Source: Myxococcales bacterium (GTDB lineage: Bacteria; Myxococcota_A; Bradymonadia; UBA7976; UBA1532). Taken from it: a stretch of DNA of 64,000 nt. A program made the translations under genes and the position numbers. Below, piece by piece: positions 8,738 through 16,819 of this stretch. The notes under the pieces are model-generated. The model saw only the letters and a program-made list of their open reading frames with translations. It was not told where the DNA came from and ran no database searches. The stretch spans positions 254,069-318,068 of the forward strand of contig JACKDL010000002.1 in the NCBI GenBank assembly GCA_020633555.1. The letters are read 5' to 3'. How positions within the stretch are numbered: position 1 is the stretch's first letter; every line of letters starts with the position of its first letter.

Positions 8738-9751
8738 ATGTCCGATCCGCTCGCCGGCTTCGATCCCGACGGCCCCGCCGACTTCGACGGCCCCTTTGGT
8801 CTGCCCCACGGGCTCGATCAGGCGGCCGTGGTGGTGATCCCCGCGCCCTGGGACGGCACCGCGTCGTTCCACCGCGGCACCGCCGACGGCCCCGCCGCCG
8901 TGCTCGAGGCCTCACAGCAGGTGGATCTGCACCACGCCATCTACGGCGACGCCATCTGGCGCGCCGGGGTGGCCGCCGAGCCTGCCGATCCGCGCTTCGA
9001 CGGGTGGCGGGCGGTGGCGGACGCGGCCCGGGATCCAGAGGCCATCAACCCCGTGAGCGCCGCCATCGACGCTCACCTGCAGGCGCGGGTGGCCGCCCGG
9101 CTGGCGGCGGGCCAGATCCCCGCGGTGCTCGGGGGCGAGCACAGCGTGGCCCTGGGGGGCCTGCGCGCCGCCTTGGCCCGGGAACCCGCGCTGGGCGTGC
9201 TGCACATCGACGCCCACGCCGATCTGCGGGTGGCCTACGAGGGCTTCGAGTTCAGCCACGCCAGCGTCTTCGATCACTTCCTGCGCGAGGCCGGCCCCCA
9301 GGCCCGCCTGGTGAGCGTGGGCCTGCGCGACGTGGGCCGGGCCGAGGTGGCGCGCATCCAGGCCGAGGATCGGGTGCGCGCCTTCTTCGACCACGACCTG
9401 GCGGCCGCCAAGCTGGCCGGCACCGGCTTCGCCGAGCTGGCCGACCGGGTGGTGGGCGATCTGCCCGCCACCGTCTGGATCAGCGTCGACATCGACGGCC
9501 TGGATCCCAGCCTGTGCCCCACCACCGGCACCCCGGTGCCCGGGGGCCTGAGCTGGCACGAGATCACCCACCTGCTGCGGGCCGTGGCCCGCAGCGGGCG
9601 GCGGGTGCTGGGCTTCGACCTGTGCGAGGTCGGGCCGGGCCCCTGGGACGCCAACGTGGGCGCCCGGCTGCTGTACGAGCTGGCCGGCACCGCCCTGCAC
9701 AGTACCGCCCTGCAGAGCGCCGCTCTGCATAGCCGAGGAGAGGCCCCGTGA
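8738..9751 (+). CDS. speB: Agmatinase (ureohydrolase family)
   Basis: 337 aa ureohydrolase. The manganese-binding motifs are present: GGEHS, HIDAHADLR and SVDIDGLDP. The GGEHS form (Glu for Asp) also occurs in other agmatinases. It hydrolyses agmatine to putrescine and urea. The arginase-family fold does not by itself fix the substrate, but the arginine decarboxylase two genes downstream supports agmatine. The C-terminus carries three imperfect 15-bp tandem repeats (9689-9733) encoding TALHS, TALQS, AALHS. The stop overlaps the GTG start of the next gene by 4 bp, so translation is probably coupled. Confidence 0.87.
   Translation: MSDPLAGFDPDGPADFDGPFGLPHGLDQAAVVVIPAPWDGTASFHRGTADGPAAVLEASQQVDLHHAIYGDAIWRAGVAAEPADPRFDGWRAVADAARDPEAINPVSAAIDAHLQARVAARLAAGQIPAVLGGEHSVALGGLRAALAREPALGVLHIDAHADLRVAYEGFEFSHASVFDHFLREAGPQARLVSVGLRDVGRAEVARIQAEDRVRAFFDHDLAAAKLAGTGFAELADRVVGDLPATVWISVDIDGLDPSLCPTTGTPVPGGLSWHEITHLLRAVARSGRRVLGFDLCEVGPGPWDANVGARLLYELAGTALHSTALQSAALHSRGEAP
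9689..9733 (+). repeat. Three 15-bp tandem repeats in the agmatinase C-terminus
   Basis: Three in-frame pentapeptide units (TALHS, TALQS, AALHS) just before the end of the agmatinase gene. They lie after the conserved catalytic domain and look like a recent slippage tail. Confidence 0.7.
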
Positions 9752-10737
9752 CCGCCGAGACCGCCATCCGCCAGTTCATGGCCGAGCACTATCTGCACTT
9801 CAACAGCCGCGAGGTGGTGTCGGCGGCCAAAGCCTGGGAAGCGCACCTGGCCGCCGGCGGCAAGATGCTGGTGACCCTGGCCGGCGCCATGAGCACCGCC
9901 CGCATCGGCAAGCTGCTCGCGCGGCTCATCCGCGCCGGCAAGGTGCACGCCATCTCGTGCACGGGGGCCAACCTGGAGGAGGACGTCTTCACCCTCCTCG
10001 AGGCCGACAACTACGAGTACATCCCCAACTGGCGGGCGCTGTCGGCCGAGGATGAGCAGGCGCTGCTCGACCGGGGCATGAACCGGGTCACCGACACCTG
10101 CATCCCCGAGACGGTCATGCGCCACATCGAGGCGCGGCTCATCGAGCAGTGGCAGGCGGCCTCGGCCAAGGGCCAGCGCCTGAGCCCCGCCGAGCACCTG
10201 TGGGCCGTGCTCGAGGACCCCACCCTGGCGCAGCACTACCAGATCCCCGCCGAGGAGAGCTGGCTGCTGGCCGCCAAGGAGATGGGCATCCCCGTCCACA
10301 CCCCGGGCTGGGAGGACAGCACCACCGGCAACATGTTTGCCGCCGCCGTCTGGCGCGGCGACCTGCCCAACCACGACTGCGTGATCACCGGCACCGCCCA
10401 GATGCAGCGGCTCATGCGCTGGTACGTGGACGAGCACGAGGCCCGCGCGGCCGACGTGCCCAGCGTGGGCTTCTTCCAGATCGGCGGCGGCATCGCCGGC
10501 GACTTCGCCATCTGCGCCGTGCCCGCGCTCATCCAGGACCTGCGCCTGGACATCCCGCTGTGGGGCTACTTCTGCCAGATCAGCGACGCGGTGACCTCGT
10601 ACGGCGGCTACAGCGGCGCCGTGCCCAACGAGAAGATCACCTGGGGCAAGCTGGCGGTGGACACCCCGAAGTTCATGATCCAGTCCGACGCCACCATCGT
10701 GGCCCCCCTCATCTTCGCCTGGCTGCTGGGAGGCTGA
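9748..10737 (+). CDS. Deoxyhypusine-synthase-like NAD-dependent polyamine enzyme
   Basis: 329 aa. The GTG start at 9748 has a good ribosome site (GAGGAGAGG) and overlaps the agmatinase stop. The deoxyhypusine synthase fold is evident from TLAGAMSTA, SCTGANLEEDVF, FFQIGGGIAGDF and ITWGKL. In eukaryal and archaeal enzymes GGG is followed two residues later by the Lys that forms the imine with the aminobutyl group; here that position is Gly (GGGIAGDF). Bacterial homologues of this kind in arginine-decarboxylase/agmatinase clusters are thought to act on free polyamines, for example making homospermidine, because bacteria lack eIF5A. The exact product is uncertain. Confidence 0.85.
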   Translation: MTAETAIRQFMAEHYLHFNSREVVSAAKAWEAHLAAGGKMLVTLAGAMSTARIGKLLARLIRAGKVHAISCTGANLEEDVFTLLEADNYEYIPNWRALSAEDEQALLDRGMNRVTDTCIPETVMRHIEARLIEQWQAASAKGQRLSPAEHLWAVLEDPTLAQHYQIPAEESWLLAAKEMGIPVHTPGWEDSTTGNMFAAAVWRGDLPNHDCVITGTAQMQRLMRWYVDEHEARAADVPSVGFFQIGGGIAGDFAICAVPALIQDLRLDIPLWGYFCQISDAVTSYGGYSGAVPNEKITWGKLAVDTPKFMIQSDATIVAPLIFAWLLGG

Positions 10738-10738
10738 A

Positions 10739-12622
10739 TTGAGCCGACGCTGGACCCTGGACGACGCCCGCGAGCTCTACAACATCCGCGGCTGGGGCCT
10801 GGACCTGTTCGACGTGCTCGAGCCGGGCCACATGGCCATGACCGCGGGCAGCCAGCCCCTGGACCTGCGGGCCCTGGTGGACGACCTCGTGGAGCGCGAG
10901 ATCGAGCCGCCGTTCCTCATCCGGTTCACCGATGTGCTGCGGGCGCGGGTCAACGCCCTGTGCTCCACCTTCCAGGCCACCATCGCCGAGCACGAGTACA
11001 AGGGGCTGTACCGCGGGGTGTACCCCATCAAGTGCAACCAGCAGCGGCAGGTGGTGGAAGAGGTGGTCGAGGCCGGGCGCCCCTACCACCTGGGGCTGGA
11101 GTGCGGCAGCAAGCCCGAGCTGATGATCGTCATGGCCGAGATGACGGACCCCGAGGCCCTGATCATCTGCAACGGCTACAAGGACGCCGAGTACATCGAG
11201 ATGGCGCTCATCGCCCAGAAGCTGGGCGTGCGCTGCGTGCTGGTGGTGGAGCAGCCCAGCGAGCTCGACACCATCCTGCAGGTGTCCGACGCCATCGGCA
11301 TCGAGCCCATGCTGGGGGTGCGGGTGCGCCTGGCCGCCCAGGGCACCGGCCGCTGGAAGAGCAGCTCGGGCGACCGCGCCAAGTTCGGCCTGTCCGCCGC
11401 CGAGATCATCGAGGTGGTCGACGTGCTGAAGGCCCGCGAGGGCCTGAGCTGGCTGAAGCTGCTGCACTACCACATCGGGAGCCAGATCAGCGCCGTGCGC
11501 CGGATCCAGGACGCCGTGCGCGAGGCCAGCCGCTTCTACGTGGAGCTGAAGCGCTTCGGCGCCGAGATGGGCTTCCTGGACGTGGGCGGCGGCCTGGGCA
11601 TCGACTACGACGGCTCGCGCACCGACTTCGACTCGTCCATGAACTACGACCTGGCCGAGTACGCCGAGACCATCGTCACCACCATCGCCGAGGTGTGCGA
11701 CGAGAGCGAGATCGCCCACCCCAACATCGTCACCGAGACGGGCCGGGCCCTGGTGGCCCACAGCTCGCTGCTGGTGGTGCCGGTGATGGAGGCCAGCCGG
11801 CCCGCCGGCAAGGTGGACGCCAAGCTCATCGAGAAGTACCCGTCGGTGGCCGAGCTGAACGAGCTGCACGACGAGCTGTCGGCCCGGCGCCCCCAGCGGG
11901 TGAACCACCGCCTGGCGGACATCCGCGAGCGCATGCTCAACCGCTTCGAGATGGGCCTGGCCGGCCTGGAGGAGCGGGCGGCCGTGGAGACCATGGCGCG
12001 GGACCTGGCCCGCAAGCTGTACCGGCTGGTGATCCGCCACGGCGCCCTGCCCGAGGACGTCGAGGATCTCGAGAAGGCCGAGCTGGACATCTACTACTGT
12101 AATTTCAGTGTGTTCCAGTCCATGCCCGATAGCTGGGCCATCGATCAGGTGTTCCCGGTGGTGCCCCTGCAGCGGCTGGGCGAGCGGCCCACCCGCCGCG
12201 GCACCCTGGCGGACGTGACCTGCGACAGCGACGGCCGCCTGGATCGCTTCGTGGACGTGCGCGACGTGAAGCGCTCGCTCGAGCTGCACAAGCTGGACGG
12301 CACGCCCTACTACCTGGGCATCTTCCTGCTGGGCGCCTACCAGGAGATCCTGGGCGATCTGCACAACCTGTTCGGCGACACCCACGCCATCCACGTGTCG
12401 GTGGCCGACACCCCCCGGGGCTACCGCATCGAGGCCATGGTCGAGGGCGAGACCGTGGCCGACGTGCTCGACTATGTGCAGTACGACAAGAACGCCCTGT
12501 TCGCCCGCCTGCGCACCGCCGTGGAGCGTGCCTACGACGAGGGCACCTTGCCCGTCACCGAGGGCAAGCGCCTGCTCGCCACCTACCGCCGCGGCCTGGG
12601 CGACTACACCTACCTGGGTTGA
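10739..12622 (+). CDS. speA: Biosynthetic arginine decarboxylase
   Basis: 627 aa, normal length for SpeA. It begins at TTG, placed one base after the previous stop and preceded by GGGAGG. PLP-binding Lys98 lies in YPIKCNQQRQ. HYHIGSQI and the glycine-rich LDVGGGLGIDYDG bind the cofactor phosphate. CDSDGRLDRF near residue 500 is the C-terminal substrate-site motif typical of the family. It converts arginine to agmatine, which the agmatinase encoded upstream turns into putrescine. It is the third gene of the coupled agmatinase / deoxyhypusine-synthase-like / decarboxylase operon. Confidence 0.95.
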   Translation: MSRRWTLDDARELYNIRGWGLDLFDVLEPGHMAMTAGSQPLDLRALVDDLVEREIEPPFLIRFTDVLRARVNALCSTFQATIAEHEYKGLYRGVYPIKCNQQRQVVEEVVEAGRPYHLGLECGSKPELMIVMAEMTDPEALIICNGYKDAEYIEMALIAQKLGVRCVLVVEQPSELDTILQVSDAIGIEPMLGVRVRLAAQGTGRWKSSSGDRAKFGLSAAEIIEVVDVLKAREGLSWLKLLHYHIGSQISAVRRIQDAVREASRFYVELKRFGAEMGFLDVGGGLGIDYDGSRTDFDSSMNYDLAEYAETIVTTIAEVCDESEIAHPNIVTETGRALVAHSSLLVVPVMEASRPAGKVDAKLIEKYPSVAELNELHDELSARRPQRVNHRLADIRERMLNRFEMGLAGLEERAAVETMARDLARKLYRLVIRHGALPEDVEDLEKAELDIYYCNFSVFQSMPDSWAIDQVFPVVPLQRLGERPTRRGTLADVTCDSDGRLDRFVDVRDVKRSLELHKLDGTPYYLGIFLLGAYQEILGDLHNLFGDTHAIHVSVADTPRGYRIEAMVEGETVADVLDYVQYDKNALFARLRTAVERAYDEGTLPVTEGKRLLATYRRGLGDYTYLG

Positions 12623-12734
12623 TCTTCGCCGCGCCCCTCCGCCGGGCGTCGCTGCGGGGGGAGGGGGCTGCGCTGGGCGACGCCCTGCCCGTAGACTGAG
12701 CACGCTGGCCGATGGGTTGAGGCAGGGGGGTGAC

Positions 12735-13478
12735 ATGGGGCGTGGGATCGGGCCGGCGCTGCTGCTGGCGGCGTCGCTGGCCGCCGGGTGTGGCGTGCAG
12801 GCGCACCTGGGGCCGCACCAGGCGCAGCTCAGCGGCGGGCATAACGGCTTCACCAAGGTCGAAGGCTACGACCAGAGCCTCACCACCATGGGCTTCGCCG
12901 TCTACGACGCCACCGGCATGATTCTGGCGGCCTTGACGGGCGCCGGCTCGGTGGCCCAGGCCCAGAACGCCGGCGGCGGCACGGTGGTGTTCCGCGCGCC
13001 TGTGCCCGGCCTGTGGACCATGTTCGAGTACACCGTGGGCAGCGCCGACGGCTTCGACTACCGGCTGGGCGCCGCCCGCATGAACATCCACACCTGGCAG
13101 CTCAGCGACGCCGAGCCCGAGCACAAGCTGGGCTGGGGCCTGGGCTTCTACGGGGTGAGCTACACCGCCAACGACAACACCGAGGACGCCTGGGCGCTGC
13201 CCCTGTCGCTGGCCTGGACCCTGCCCGTGCTGCCCGGGCTGACCACCAGCCTGAGCGCCAGCCTGGACCCCCTGAACCCGGTGCTGGCCGGCGGCACGGG
13301 GGGCGAGTACTGGTTCAGCTACGAGGCCAGCGCCCGGCTGGATTGGATGGCCCTGGACTGGCTGGGCGCCTTCGCCCTGGGCCAGGCCCGCCAGACCCCC
13401 GCCGACACGGGTGAGACGCAGACCCGCGATCTGTACCTGCAGTTCGGGCTGATGGCCTTCTTCGGCGACCGCCCCTGA
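12735..13478 (+). CDS. Predicted outer-membrane lipoprotein, beta-rich, unknown function
   Basis: 247 aa. The ATG at 12735 follows GGCAGGGGGG. A lipoprotein signal peptide ends in the lipobox LAAGC at about residue 20. The mature part has alternating hydrophobic/aromatic segments (GWGLGFYGVSYTAND; YWFSYEASARLDWM) and ends DLYLQFGLMAFFGDRP, which resembles a small outer-membrane barrel or transthyretin-like beta protein. No family recognised. The 112-bp gap before it contains a GC-rich stem (CCCCTCC at 12634-12640 with GGAGGGG at 12660-12666) that may terminate the speA transcript. Confidence 0.7.
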   Translation: MGRGIGPALLLAASLAAGCGVQAHLGPHQAQLSGGHNGFTKVEGYDQSLTTMGFAVYDATGMILAALTGAGSVAQAQNAGGGTVVFRAPVPGLWTMFEYTVGSADGFDYRLGAARMNIHTWQLSDAEPEHKLGWGLGFYGVSYTANDNTEDAWALPLSLAWTLPVLPGLTTSLSASLDPLNPVLAGGTGGEYWFSYEASARLDWMALDWLGAFALGQARQTPADTGETQTRDLYLQFGLMAFFGDRP

Positions 13479-13522
13479 GCGGGCGCTGGCGTTTGGCCGC
13501 CGTTTGCCCTATCAGGCCGTGC

Positions 13523-13879
13523 ATGGCTGACCTGAACCCCACGCTGCACCCCTTGGCCCGCGCCCTGGCGCGCCTGTGGCCCCACGCCTCGGGCCTGGCG
13601 CTGTCGGTGTTCTTCGCCCTCGCCGAGCGGCAGACCTGGCAGCCGGGGCTCGACCGCCCCCTGGCGCCCGATCTGGTCACCTTCTTCGCCACGCGCATCC
13701 CCGCGCCCGTCGAGTACCTGGCCGTGGCCCCCGTGGGCGGCGGCGTGGTGCTCCTGGTGTTGGCGCTGCTGATCCTGGCGCACATCCTCAAGCCCGTGTG
13801 GTACCTGGCGCCGCTGGGGATCATGGGGGTCCTGGCCTGGCACGTCTGGGGCACCATCGCCCTGGGCAGGATGGGGTGA
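13523..13879 (+). CDS. Small membrane protein, unknown function
   Basis: 118 aa, taken from the ATG at 13523 (MADLNPTLHP); an in-frame TTG at 13493 is the only earlier alternative. It has two to three hydrophobic helices: SGLALSVFFALA near residue 25, then VVLLVLALLILAHIL and YLAPLGIMGVLAW toward the C-terminus. It ends 4 bp before the uup start, so the two are probably cotranscribed. No family recognised. Confidence 0.6.
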   Translation: MADLNPTLHPLARALARLWPHASGLALSVFFALAERQTWQPGLDRPLAPDLVTFFATRIPAPVEYLAVAPVGGGVVLLVLALLILAHILKPVWYLAPLGIMGVLAWHVWGTIALGRMG

Positions 13880-13883
13880 CGCG

Positions 13884-15704
13884 ATGCCGCCTGTGCTCTC
13901 ACTGATCGACGTGAAGGTGGGCTTCGGGGGGCCGGTGCTCTTCGAGGACCTGAGCCTGCACCTGGCCCAGGGCGACCGGGTGGCCCTGGTGGGCCGCAAC
14001 GGCTCGGGCAAGAGCACCCTGCTGAAGGTGCTGGCGGGCACGGTGCGGCCCGACGGCGGCGAGCGGGTGGTGCCGCCCCACGCCCGGGTGGCTTACCTGC
14101 CGCAGGTGCCCGATCTGGGTCACTTCGCCACCGCCCGCGACGCAGTGCTCGACGCGCTGCCCCACGAGCTGGCCCACGAGCCCTGGCGGGTGGACGCGGC
14201 CCTGGCCGACGTGGGCTTGCCAGCGGATCGCGAGATGGCCACCGTCAGCGGCGGCGAGCTGCGCCGCGCGTCGCTGGCCCGGCTGGTGGTCACCGATCCC
14301 GACGTCATCCTGCTGGACGAGCCCACCAACCACCTGGACCTGCCCACCATCGAGTGGCTGGAGGGCCTGCTGGGCAACCACCGCGCGGCGCTGGTGATCG
14401 TCAGCCACGACCGCGCCTTCCTCAACCGGCTCACCCGCAACATCCTGTGGCTGGAGCGCGGCGTCCTGCACCGCAGCGACCGCCCCTTCAGCGAGTTCGA
14501 GGCCTGGTCCGAGCAGCTCCTGGAAGAGGAGGCGGCGGCCCGCCACAAGTTCGACCGGCGCATCGCCGAAGAGCTGCAGTGGTCCCGCGAGGGCATCAGC
14601 GCCCGGCGCACCCGCAACATGGGCCGCCTGCGCCGCCTGCACGCCATGCGCGACGAGCGCGCCGCCCAGCGCAAGCGCCTGGGCAACGCCCGGCTGGTGG
14701 CCGACGCCGGCGAGCTGTCGGGCAAGATCGTCATCGAGGCCCGGGGCCTGCGCAAAGCCTTCGGCGATCGCGTGGTGGTGGACGACTTCAGCACCCGCAT
14801 CCTGCGCGGCGACCGCGTGGGCCTGGTGGGCCCCAACGGCGCCGGCAAGACCACCCTGCTGAAGCTGCTCATCGGCGCCCTGGAGCCCGACCGCGGCACC
14901 CTGAAGCTGGGCACGAAGCTCACCCCGGTGTTCATCGACCAGCACCGCCAGAAGCTGAACGAAAACGACACCTTGAAGGACGTGCTCTGCGTGAAGGGCA
15001 CGGACCAGGTCATGGTGCACGGCCAGCCCAAGCACGTGGCCGGCTACCTGCAGGACTTCCTGTTCCAGGGCCGCGACGCCCTGCGCAAGGTCTCGGGCTT
15101 GTCGGGCGGCGAGCGCGCCCGCCTGCTGCTGGCCCTGGAGCTCAAGCAGCCCAGCAACCTGCTCATCCTGGACGAGCCCACCAACGACCTGGACCTGGAG
15201 ACCCTGGACCTGCTGCAGGAGGTGCTGGGCGAGTACGAGGGCACGCTGATCATCGTCAGCCACGACCGCGACTTCCTGGACCGGCTGGTGACCAGCACCG
15301 TGCTCTACGAGGGCGACGGCCAGTGGGTGGAGTACGCCGGCGGCTACACCGACGCCCAGGCCCAGCGCGCCAACGTGGCCCGCCTGGCCAGGCAAGAGGC
15401 CAAGGCCGCCAGGCCCGCAGCCGCCCCCGCGGCCGAGCAGGCCGCTGCGAAGCCCAAGGCCAAGACGAAGCTCAGCTACAAGGAGCAGAAGGCCTACGAG
15501 GCCCTGCCCGGCGAGATCGAGGCCCTGGAGGCCAAGATCGCCACCCTGGAGGCCGAGCTCACCGACGGCAACCTGTACGCCCGCGACCCCGCCGGCTTCG
15601 TGGCCCGCACCCAGGCCCTGGAGGCCGCCCGCGCCGAGAAGGACGAGAAGGAGGAGCGCTGGCTGGAGCTTGAGATGCTGCGCGAGGCGCTGGCCGGCGG
15701 CTGA
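13884..15704 (+). CDS. uup: ABC-F ATPase Uup
   Basis: 606 aa with two ABC nucleotide-binding domains. Walker A motifs are GRNGSGKST (near residue 35) and GPNGAGKTT (near 315). Signature motifs are VSGGELRRAS and LSGGERARLL, and Walker B segments are VILLDEPTNHLDL and LLILDEPTNDLDL. The linker between the domains is charged and helical (RRTRNMGRLRRLHAM). The C-terminal about 70 residues form the Uup-type coiled coil (LSYKEQKAYEALPGEI). Uup binds DNA and ribosomes and has been linked to transposon excision and ribosome function. The C-terminal domain separates it from EttA and YheS. Confidence 0.93.
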   Translation: MPPVLSLIDVKVGFGGPVLFEDLSLHLAQGDRVALVGRNGSGKSTLLKVLAGTVRPDGGERVVPPHARVAYLPQVPDLGHFATARDAVLDALPHELAHEPWRVDAALADVGLPADREMATVSGGELRRASLARLVVTDPDVILLDEPTNHLDLPTIEWLEGLLGNHRAALVIVSHDRAFLNRLTRNILWLERGVLHRSDRPFSEFEAWSEQLLEEEAAARHKFDRRIAEELQWSREGISARRTRNMGRLRRLHAMRDERAAQRKRLGNARLVADAGELSGKIVIEARGLRKAFGDRVVVDDFSTRILRGDRVGLVGPNGAGKTTLLKLLIGALEPDRGTLKLGTKLTPVFIDQHRQKLNENDTLKDVLCVKGTDQVMVHGQPKHVAGYLQDFLFQGRDALRKVSGLSGGERARLLLALELKQPSNLLILDEPTNDLDLETLDLLQEVLGEYEGTLIIVSHDRDFLDRLVTSTVLYEGDGQWVEYAGGYTDAQAQRANVARLARQEAKAARPAAAPAAEQAAAKPKAKTKLSYKEQKAYEALPGEIEALEAKIATLEAELTDGNLYARDPAGFVARTQALEAARAEKDEKEERWLELEMLREALAGG

Positions 15705-15722
15705 CCAACCGGGTCTGCCCAA

Positions 15723-16379
15723 TCAGTCACGGCGCGTGGCTTCCAGCCACTGTTCGGGGCCCCACCGCTTGCAGGGCGGCGGCCGCCAGGCGGGCAGCCG
15801 CAGATCCACATGCCACATCAGGCGCATGAGCTGGATCGCCAGCGCCAGCGTGCGCTTGAAGTGAGGCGAGGCCCACTGTACTTCCGGCCGGGGCGGTCCC
15901 AGCGGGCCCTCGCAGTAGTGGTGGTCCAGGTGCGCCATCACCAGCTCATCCTCGGCGGGGCTCAGCGCGCGGCCCAGGACGGCGCTGGCCATATGTGCGG
16001 CGTAGTAGAACACCTCGCGGTCAGTGGCCAGGTAGTCGGGGTGGCTGCAGAACGGCGGGGTGTTGGTCCACTCGTCACAGATCGAGGCCAGACACGCCCG
16101 CTGGGGCTGGATGGCCTGCGGCTCGCCGCGGTAGTGGGCCGCCCAGGCGGCGCGGCAGTTCTGCGTGGCCAGCAGCGGTGTGCAGGCCGCCTGCACCTCG
16201 TCTCGCCCGCTCTTGCGGTCGTACTTCAGGGGATCGGCGGCCAGGCAACGCTCGATCTGCGCGTGACGATCGCGGTCGACGTACGTCGGGCGCAGGGCCG
16301 CATCGCGCAGAAAGGACCCCAGCCCCAGCGCCAGCGCGAGGGTGACACCGGCCACCCGCCAGGGGCGTGTGTTCATCAT
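15723..16379 (-). CDS. Exported protein of unknown function
   Basis: 218 aa starting at tandem ATGs (MMNTRPWRV). An N-terminal hydrophobic segment (VAGVTLALALGLGSFL) acts as signal peptide or anchor. The rest is soluble with several Cys (ERCLAAD, QAACTPLL, NCRAAW, RACLASICDEW, FCSHPDY) and a His-rich stretch, MAHLDHHYCEGP. No family recognised. The start lies one base after the stop of the short upstream gene at 16381, which implies translational coupling. It converges on uup with an 18-bp gap. Confidence 0.65.
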   Translation of the reverse strand: MMNTRPWRVAGVTLALALGLGSFLRDAALRPTYVDRDRHAQIERCLAADPLKYDRKSGRDEVQAACTPLLATQNCRAAWAAHYRGEPQAIQPQRACLASICDEWTNTPPFCSHPDYLATDREVFYYAAHMASAVLGRALSPAEDELVMAHLDHHYCEGPLGPPRPEVQWASPHFKRTLALAIQLMRLMWHVDLRLPAWRPPPCKRWGPEQWLEATRRD

Positions 16380-16380
16380 C

Positions 16381-16581
16381 TCAGTGCCCCATCACCAGGT
16401 CGTGGACGAAGGTGTCGATCACGGCGCCATCAGGCGGCGACGGGCGTGTGCCCGGCTGCCTGACCCAGGCGTTGATCTCGGCGGCCTGGCCCACGCGGCT
16501 GCCCAGCGGGGCGGGCACACCCTGGAGGGCGTGGTGGTCAGGTGCGGCCGTCGTGGGGGCGGCGCAGGTGCGGTCGGGCAT
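16381..16581 (-). CDS. Small 66-aa protein coupled to the next gene
   Basis: 66 aa, MPDRTCAAPT to VHDLVMGH. It is supported by a clear ribosome-binding site (CAGGAG, 7-8 nt before the ATG) and by its position: its TGA is separated by a single base from the ATG of the exported protein at 16379. There is no signal peptide, membrane segment or known motif. A leader whose translation feeds ribosomes to the downstream gene is an alternative role. Confidence 0.5.
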   Translation of the reverse strand: MPDRTCAAPTTAAPDHHALQGVPAPLGSRVGQAAEINAWVRQPGTRPSPPDGAVIDTFVHDLVMGH

Positions 16582-16819
16582 GGCGGAGCTCCTGAGGGGT
16601 GGGCCTCACCCTTCCCCATCGGCGGCTCGCGGGAGGTGTAGCGTGTTTTTTGGAAAGCGATTTGGTTTCAGGTGTTTGGCGGCCTGCCTCCGCTGGAGGC
16701 GGCCGGGCGCGACCTGCGAGGACGGTGGCGGGGAGTGGGCGCCGAGGCGCCCCGGTCCCCCGGCCCTGGCCTGGCGCCGGCGGATGCTGCATGGTCCGCG
16801 CAGCTTCGAGGAGGTGACC

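Noticed and set aside
13899..15722. 607-codon frame antisense to uup
   Set aside because: Gln/His/Val-rich low-complexity product with no motif; the sense strand encodes a complete ABC-F protein.
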